From Pseudomonas putida (GTDB taxonomy: Bacteria; Pseudomonadota; Gammaproteobacteria; Pseudomonadales; Pseudomonadaceae), in NCBI RefSeq assembly GCF_001976065.1, contig NZ_MNAH01000013.1:64142-128141 (forward strand): a stretch of 64,000 nt of DNA, read 5' to 3'. The position numbers and the translations under genes were made by a program. Below, in pieces: positions 59,019 through 64,000 of the stretch. Below the pieces are notes generated by a model. It was not told the DNA's origin. It saw only the letters and a list, made by a program, of their open reading frames with translations, and made no database searches. Within the stretch, counting starts at the first letter, position 1; each line of letters opens with the position of its first letter.

Positions 59019-59122
59019 CGTTCTCCAAATAGAACGCTAAAGCTGATTTTTGCAGTCTAGCGCAACAAAGGTCGCAGTTTTAAGCTCTGTCCATGGCTTC
59101 ACTCACCTCATCAGGAGACACC

Positions 59123-59989
59123 ATGAAAAACATCATCGGTATCTACACCAGCCCACGGGCCCATTGGGTCGGCGACGGTTTTCCGGTTCGCACGCTGTTT
59201 TCCTACGACAACCTGGGCAAGCACATCAGCCCGTTCCTGCTGCTCGATCACGCCGGCCCCGCTGAATTCACCCCCACCACGGCTCGACGAGGCGTTGGTC
59301 AGCATCCGCACCGGGGTTTCGAAACCGTGACTATCGTTTACAAGGGCGAACTGGAACACCGCGACTCCACCGGCAGTGGCGGCAAGATCGGCCCCGGCGA
59401 CGTGCAATGGATGACCGCCGCCTCGGGGATTCTCCATGAAGAGTTTCATTCCGAAGGTTTCGCCAAGAGCGGTGGCACCCTGGAAATGGTCCAGTTGTGG
59501 GTCAACCTGCCGGCCAAGGACAAGATGGCCGACGCCGGTTACCAGACCATTCTCGATGGCGACATCCCGAGCATTGCCTTGCAGAACAACGCCGGCAGCT
59601 TGCGCTTGATCGCGGGTGAGTTTGCAGGCCACAAGGGGCCGTCGCGCACCTTTACCCCCATCGACGTCTGGGACCTGCGCCTGAATGCCGGCAAGTTGCT
59701 CACGCTGGACTTGCATGAGGGCCGCAACACCGCACTGGTGGTGTTGCGCGGCACGATTGAAGTCAACGGTCTGGAGTCGGTACGTCAAGGTCAGTTGGCC
59801 TTGTTCGACCGCAAGGGCGACCAGATGACCCTCGAAGCCAGCGAGGACGCGGTGGTGCTGCTGCTCAGCGGCGAACCGATCGATGAGCCGATCGTCGGTC
59901 ACGGCCCGTTCGTGATGAATACCGAGCAGGAAATTCACCAGGCGTTCGCCGACTTCCAGTCAGGCCGCTTCGGCCAGATGCACGGTTAA
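59123..59989 (+). CDS. Pirin family protein
   Basis: A 288-aa double-cupin protein. The N-terminal cupin carries metal-ligand motifs (GVGQHPHRGFETVTIVYKGE and GILHEEFHSEGF); the second cupin (VWDLRLNAGKLLTLDLHEGR) is more degenerate. Bacterial pirins bind iron and some have quercetin dioxygenase activity, others modulate metabolism. AGGAG precedes the ATG; an earlier in-frame ATG adds ten codons without support. It is the first gene of a probable pirin-hydrolase run and may be controlled by the divergent LysR regulator. Confidence 0.9.
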   Translation: MKNIIGIYTSPRAHWVGDGFPVRTLFSYDNLGKHISPFLLLDHAGPAEFTPTTARRGVGQHPHRGFETVTIVYKGELEHRDSTGSGGKIGPGDVQWMTAASGILHEEFHSEGFAKSGGTLEMVQLWVNLPAKDKMADAGYQTILDGDIPSIALQNNAGSLRLIAGEFAGHKGPSRTFTPIDVWDLRLNAGKLLTLDLHEGRNTALVVLRGTIEVNGLESVRQGQLALFDRKGDQMTLEASEDAVVLLLSGEPIDEPIVGHGPFVMNTEQEIHQAFADFQSGRFGQMHG

Positions 59990-60081
59990 TCCGTTTCGCT
60001 TCAACAACCCGCTCTACACAGGATGAGTAGGCCGGTTCCCAGGCCAGGGATGGCTGTTGTCTGCTAAAAGAGGAAACACTG

Positions 60082-60765
60082 ATGAATACCGTCACTGCGG
60101 CCAACTTCAATGGCCAGAAACCGACAATCGACGCCAATGACAGCGCCATGCTGTTGATCGATCACCAGAGCGGGCTGTTCCAGATCGTCAAGGACATGGA
60201 TGTACCGCAGCTGCGCGCCAACGCGATTGCCCTGGCCAAGGCGGCCACCTTGCTGAAGATGCCGGTGATCACCACCGCGTCCGTGCCCCAAGGGCCGAAC
60301 GGGCCGCTGATTCCGGAAATCCATGAGGCGGCACCACATGCCCAATACGTGGCGCGCAAGGGCGAAATCAATGCCTGGGACAACCCGGAGTTTCACGCGG
60401 CGGTCAAAGCCACTGGCAAGAAAACCCTGGTGATCGCCGGCACCCTGACCAGCGTATGCCTGGCGTTTCCGTCCATTGCCGCGGTGCATGAAGGCTACAA
60501 GGTGTTTGCCGTGGTCGATGCCTCGGGCAACCACTCCAAATTGGCCACTGATCTGACAATTGCCCGTCTGGCCCAGGCCGGGGTGGTGCCGATCGACATC
60601 ATGGCTACGCTCTCTGAGCTGCAAGGCTCGTGGAACCGACCGGACGCCGAGCAGTGGGCCGCGGTCTATGCCCAGGCAATGCCGCATTATCAATTGTTGA
60701 TCGAGAGCTACCTCAAGGCTCAACAAGTGGCGAACGAACATGAAACGCTGGATTCCCAGCGCTAA
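60082..60765 (+). CDS. Isochorismatase-family cysteine hydrolase
   Basis: A 227-aa protein with the family triad: Asp in AMLLIDHQSGLF (near 27), Lys/Arg region AQYVARKGEINAWDN and nucleophile Cys in IAGTLTSVCLAFPSIAAVHE (near 130). These enzymes cleave small amides or ethers; no substrate can be named. AGAGGAAA precedes the ATG. It is 92 bases after pirin and 55 before a second member of the same family, so the three are probably co-transcribed. Confidence 0.88.
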   Translation: MNTVTAANFNGQKPTIDANDSAMLLIDHQSGLFQIVKDMDVPQLRANAIALAKAATLLKMPVITTASVPQGPNGPLIPEIHEAAPHAQYVARKGEINAWDNPEFHAAVKATGKKTLVIAGTLTSVCLAFPSIAAVHEGYKVFAVVDASGNHSKLATDLTIARLAQAGVVPIDIMATLSELQGSWNRPDAEQWAAVYAQAMPHYQLLIESYLKAQQVANEHETLDSQR

Positions 60766-60820
60766 CCGGGACACCCACGCCGATTTTTTTCGGCATCGAT
60801 AACACGCGAGGACTACTGCC

Positions 60821-61447
60821 ATGACAACTTCCTACAAGCGTCTCGACAAGGACAACGCCGCCGTTCTGTTGGTGGATCATCAGACAGGCCTGCTGTCGCT
60901 GGTGCGCGACATCGACCCGGACCGGTTCAAGAACAACGTGCTGGCCCTGGCCGACCTGGCCAAGTACTTCAAGCTGCCGACCATCCTCACCACCAGTTTC
61001 GAAACCGGTCCCAACGGCCCCCTGGTGCCCGAGCTCAAGGCATTGTTTCCGGACGCGCCCTATGTCGCGCGTCCCGGCCAGATCAATGCCTGGGACAACG
61101 AAGACTTCGTCAAGGCGATCAAGGCCACCGGCAAGAAGCAATTGATCATTGCCGGCGTGGTGACCGAGGTGTGCGTGGCGTTTCCGGCACTCTCGGCGCT
61201 GGCCGAAGGATTCGATGTCTTTGTCGTCACCGACGCGTCCGGCACGTTCAACGAGCTGACCCGTGAATCGGCGTGGAACCGCATGTCCAGCGCCGGCGCG
61301 CAGCTGATGACCTGGTTCGGCCTGGCCTGTGAACTGCACCGCGACTGGCGCAACGACATCGAGGGCCTGGGCACGCTGTTCTCCAATCACATCCCGGACT
61401 ACCGTAACCTGATGACCAGCTACAGCACCCTGACCAACAGCAAATAA
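60821..61447 (+). CDS. Isochorismatase-family hydrolase (YcaC-like)
   Basis: A 208-aa protein of the YcaC type: AAVLLVDHQTGLLSLVRDID, FETGPNGPLVPEL, YVARPGQINAWDNEDFVKAI and the nucleophile region IAGVVTEVCVAFPALSALAE, with the conserved C-terminal ESAWNRMSSAGAQLMTWFGL. Length matches YcaC, a multimeric hydrolase of unknown substrate. It is recognisably paralogous to the gene just upstream (shared NGPL-PE and INAWDN motifs), though diverged, indicating an old tandem duplication or a paired function. Confidence 0.9.
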   Translation: MTTSYKRLDKDNAAVLLVDHQTGLLSLVRDIDPDRFKNNVLALADLAKYFKLPTILTTSFETGPNGPLVPELKALFPDAPYVARPGQINAWDNEDFVKAIKATGKKQLIIAGVVTEVCVAFPALSALAEGFDVFVVTDASGTFNELTRESAWNRMSSAGAQLMTWFGLACELHRDWRNDIEGLGTLFSNHIPDYRNLMTSYSTLTNSK

Positions 61448-61468
61448 ACCGGGCAACACTCATACCCC

Positions 61469-61557
61469 TGTGGGAGCGGGCTTGCTCGCGAAGGCGGTGT
61501 GTCAGGCACATCAATATCGCCTGACGCACTGCATTCGCGAGCACGCCCGCTCCCACA
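61469..61557. repeat. REP-type inverted repeat pair
   Basis: TGTGGGAGCGGGCTTGCTCG and its inverted, one-base-diverged copy (GAGCACGCCCGC) separated by about 40 bases, between the hydrolase run and the MscS gene. Confidence 0.85.
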
Positions 61558-61649
61558 GTAGTTTGTAGTGTTCCGAAGCCACCAATTGCTCCTACACTCT
61601 GGCCAACCCATGAGATCTTTTGCTCACTGTCCTGTGCCGGAGCTGCTTG

Positions 61650-63092
61650 ATGCTGTCATTGCTCACCGAACACCCACTGATCTGCGCTTTCGTCCTGATC
61701 CTGATCGATCTGTTGTTGTGGCGCTTGATCGGTACCCGTGGCCACAACGTGAAACTTCTGGTTCGGCCGGTGATTTTCACGTTGTTCAGCCTGGTGCTGT
61801 TCAACGAAGGCATGAACCCGTTGGAACCCGCGCCCTGGGTCGACAATGTACCGTTGCATCTGGCGGCCACGGGGTTGCAGATCGGCTGGTGGCTGTTCGC
61901 TGCGCGCACCCTGACTGTGCTGATCGGTGCGGGACTGATGCAACGGGTGGGACATACCGGGCGACTGCTGCAGGACCTGCTGGGTGCTGTGATTTTCCTT
62001 GTCGCGGTCATCGCAGCCTTGGCCTACGTGCTCAATCTGCCGGTCAAGGGCGTACTGGCCACGTCAGGCGCCCTGGCGATCATCGTCGGCCTGGCCTTGC
62101 AAAGTACCCTCAGCGACGTGTTTTCCGGGATCGTGCTGAACACCACCAAACCCTATCAACTGGATGACTGGATCGCCATCGACGGCACCGAAGGCCGGGT
62201 CATCGATATCGATTGGCGGGCCACGCGCCTGCAGACCTCCCAGGGCAGCATGATCGTGATACCCAACTCGCTGGCCGCCAAGGCCAAGATCACCAACTTC
62301 AGCCGGCCCAGCGATATGTTCGGCCTTTCGATCAGCCTGCAGGTCAGCCCCCATGTCCGTCCGCAAACCGTGATCGATGCCCTTGAGCGAGCGATGCAGG
62401 GCTGCCGGACCTTGTTGACTTCACCCGGGGCCAAAGTTGCGCTTAAAAGCTCCAGCGCTGCCGGCAACGAATACGAAATCAGCGGCTTTGTCGCCTCGAT
62501 GAGCGAAAAGCGCTCGGTACGCAATCAGCTGTTCGACCTGGCGTACCGACATTTGCGGGCCTCCGGGATCCACCTGCTGTCGAGCATCGAACCCAGTCCG
62601 TCGAGCGACCTCACGCGGCCACGGGCGCTGCTCGATAGCTCTCCGCTGTTCTCCACCCTGCGCCAGGAAGAGAAAGAAACCTTCAGCCAGAACATGGCCC
62701 TGCAGACCTTCCGCTCCGGCGAGACGATCCTGGATGCAGGGGAGGTCAGCGATCACTTGTTCATCATCGAGTCCGGTGTGGTGTCGGTCACGCTGAACCG
62801 TAACGGTACGCCTATCGAATCCGGACGCATGGGGCCGGGGGAGGTGATCGGCGAGGCCGGTATCCTGACCGACAGCGCGCTGCCTGCCCAGTTCGCCGCG
62901 AAAACCCCTTGCACGCTTTATCGCATCGAAAAGCAGTACCTCAAGCCCTGCCTGGATGCCCGCCAGGACATCAACGATGCGATGAAATCCTTGATGGATT
63001 TCCGCCTGAACAAGGCACAGTCGCTGATCGCGGATATACCCGTGGTTGTGCCGAAGAAAGGGTTTCTGCAATGGTTGCGCAGTCGGGTGTGA
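61650..63092 (+). CDS. MscS-family channel with C-terminal cyclic-nucleotide-binding domain
   Basis: A 480-aa inner-membrane protein. Four hydrophobic helices (HPLICAFVLILIDLLLW; LLVRPVIFTLFSLVLF; WWLFAARTLTVLIGAGLM; LLGAVIFLVAVIAALAYVL) precede the MscS pore and beta domain (ATSGALAIIVGLALQSTLSD, VFSGIVLNTTKPYQLDDWI, GSMIVIPNSL). A cNMP-binding fold follows from about 345 (FRSGETILDAGEVSDHLFII, MGPGEVIGEAGILTDSALPA). The domain pairing resembles bacterial cyclic-nucleotide-gated MscS homologues, whose mechanosensitivity is often low. The ATG with GGAG upstream is preferred over a TTG ten codons earlier. Confidence 0.9.
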   Translation: MLSLLTEHPLICAFVLILIDLLLWRLIGTRGHNVKLLVRPVIFTLFSLVLFNEGMNPLEPAPWVDNVPLHLAATGLQIGWWLFAARTLTVLIGAGLMQRVGHTGRLLQDLLGAVIFLVAVIAALAYVLNLPVKGVLATSGALAIIVGLALQSTLSDVFSGIVLNTTKPYQLDDWIAIDGTEGRVIDIDWRATRLQTSQGSMIVIPNSLAAKAKITNFSRPSDMFGLSISLQVSPHVRPQTVIDALERAMQGCRTLLTSPGAKVALKSSSAAGNEYEISGFVASMSEKRSVRNQLFDLAYRHLRASGIHLLSSIEPSPSSDLTRPRALLDSSPLFSTLRQEEKETFSQNMALQTFRSGETILDAGEVSDHLFIIESGVVSVTLNRNGTPIESGRMGPGEVIGEAGILTDSALPAQFAAKTPCTLYRIEKQYLKPCLDARQDINDAMKSLMDFRLNKAQSLIADIPVVVPKKGFLQWLRSRV

Positions 63093-63202
63093 GGGGCACG
63101 AGGGCGCCATTGGCCTCCTCGACTTCTGCAAGATTGGCTATTTGTGTGCACCGACCCTGGGACTAACTTAGTGCCACACACACACTTGCCCTGGAGTCAT
63201 CC

Positions 63203-63643
63203 ATGCAACAGCGTATCGATTTCTACACCGCTTCCCCTGATGCCCTCAAAGCCATGAGTGCCCTGGAAACTGCGGTTTCCAAACTGGGGTTGGAAAAGAA
63301 CCTGCTGGAGCTGGTCAAGCTGCGCTCTTCGCAAATCAATGGCTGCGCCTTCTGCATCGACATGCACACCGCCGACGCCATCAAGGGCGGCGAAACCCCA
63401 CGCCGCCTGTTCGCCGTGACCGCATGGCGCGAGGCGCCATTCTTCACCGAGCGCGAACGCGCCGCGCTGCTCTGGACCGAATCCCTGACCCAACTCAGCC
63501 TGACCCATGCCCCGGACGAAGACTACGAAGTGGTCAGCGCCCAGTTCACGCCCAAGGAAATGGTTGACCTGACCATGGCGATCAACACCATCAACGGCTG
63601 GAACCGTCTGGCGGTGGGCTTTCGCAAGACGCCTCAGGCCTGA
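63203..63643 (+). CDS. Carboxymuconolactone decarboxylase / AhpD-like protein
   Basis: A 146-aa all-helical protein with the AhpD-type redox motif INGCAFCIDMHTADAIKGGE (CxxC plus His) and the later LTHAPDEDYEVVSAQF and MAINTINGWNRLAVGF. Small members of this family act as alkyl-hydroperoxidase-like peroxidases; a decarboxylase role is unlikely given the CxxC. GGAG precedes the ATG. It stands alone in strand and converges on the MFS gene. Confidence 0.9.
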   Translation: MQQRIDFYTASPDALKAMSALETAVSKLGLEKNLLELVKLRSSQINGCAFCIDMHTADAIKGGETPRRLFAVTAWREAPFFTERERAALLWTESLTQLSLTHAPDEDYEVVSAQFTPKEMVDLTMAINTINGWNRLAVGFRKTPQA

Positions 63644-63670
63644 TTTTTCGTCCTGGCCCAGTGCCGAGGC

Positions 63671-64000
63671 TCAATGGGCATCGGCACTCGGCGCAGCAGG
63701 TGGTTGCACCTTGCGCATCAAGGGCACCATCGCCGTGGCGACAATGAAGCACACCATGATCATCAAGAACGCATCGCCATAAGTTTGTGTCTGCGCTTCG
63801 CGGTAGGTCAGCAGCCAGAGCTGACGCAGGCTGGCCGTTACTCCTATATCGCCGCTCTGGCCCAGGGCGGCGAAGTTGTTGCCGACCTGTGACAGCCACT
63901 GGTTGAGCGCTTCGTTGGTGCTGTTGAGGTTCTCCGCCAACCTGGTGAAATGCAGGTTCGTGCGGTCATTGAGGATGGTTGCGCAGGCGGCGATGCCGAT
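63671..64000 (-). CDS. DHA2-family MFS transporter, C-terminal part
   Basis: The frame is open to the window edge, so only the last 109 residues are present. They show the end of a 14-helix drug:H+ antiporter of the EmrB type: ILNDRTNLHFTRLAENLNST in the last periplasmic loop, and a final helix GDAFLMIMVCFIVATAMVPL followed by a short basic then Pro/Ala-rich tail. EmrB-type pumps usually pair with an EmrA-type adaptor, which is not visible here. The substrate is unknown. Confidence 0.8.
   Translation of the reverse strand: MGIAACATILNDRTNLHFTRLAENLNSTNEALNQWLSQVGNNFAALGQSGDIGVTASLRQLWLLTYREAQTQTYGDAFLMIMVCFIVATAMVPLMRKVQPPAAPSADAH

Overview
The window is a 64 kb stretch from a fluorescent Pseudomonas, most likely the P. 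fluorescens group. It is GC-rich, and it carries the peptide-synthetase, maturation, export and receptor genes for pyoverdine, with the transcription units separated by inverted REP-type repeats typical of these genomes. No tRNA, rRNA, CRISPR array, insertion sequence or prophage gene was seen.

Left flank (1-12 kb). The window opens inside a quinohemoprotein amine dehydrogenase operon: alpha subunit (5'-truncated by the window), radical SAM maturase, gamma subunit and beta subunit. Next come an LprI-like secreted protein, a START/AHSA1-like protein, a candidate RsmX-class small RNA, a divergent isonitrile hydratase / GlxA-type AraC regulator pair, a small hypothetical gene, a GH15 glucoamylase/trehalase-like enzyme and an MFS transporter.

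Central pyoverdine island (11.2-53.4 kb). A type II thioesterase is followed by two giant synthetases (3660 and 3918 aa; six modules; terminal thioesterase). The adenylation pocket residues predict D-Ala, Lys, Thr, D-Ser, OH-Orn and OH-Orn, the last presumably cyclised. This chain would be added to the chromophore precursor made by PvdL, which is not in the window. Then come an alpha/beta hydrolase, the TonB receptor FpvA, the exporter PvdE, the periplasmic maturation enzymes PvdO, PvdN, PvdM and PvdP, the PvdR-PvdT-OpmQ efflux pump, the ECF sigma factor FpvI and the ornithine hydroxylase PvdA. Seven PvdS-type iron-starvation boxes (TAAAT or CTAAT, 16-17 bp, CGT) precede the thioesterase, synthetase, pvdE, pvdM-N-O, pvdP, pvdR-T-opmQ and pvdA units. 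Fur-like boxes precede fpvA, fpvI and the first synthetase. pvdL, pvdH, pvdS, pvdQ, any OH-Orn acyltransferase (pvdF or an acetyltransferase) and the anti-sigma factor fpvR are absent from the window; pvdF and fpvR are missing from the positions they occupy in P. aeruginosa.

Right flank (53.6-64 kb). A three-gene signalling locus comes first: a degenerate stand-alone receiver, a LuxR-type response regulator and an EvgS/RocS-like hybrid kinase. It is followed by a LysR regulator divergent from a pirin, two isochorismatase-family hydrolases, an MscS channel with a cyclic-nucleotide-binding domain, an AhpD-like protein and the C-terminal end of a DHA2-type MFS transporter running off the window.

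No completely new system is evident. The most interesting points are the predicted pyoverdine peptide with its missing acyltransferase, a condensation domain whose type does not fit its upstream module, FpvI without an adjacent FpvR, the candidate Rsm RNA, and the degenerate receiver beside the hybrid kinase.
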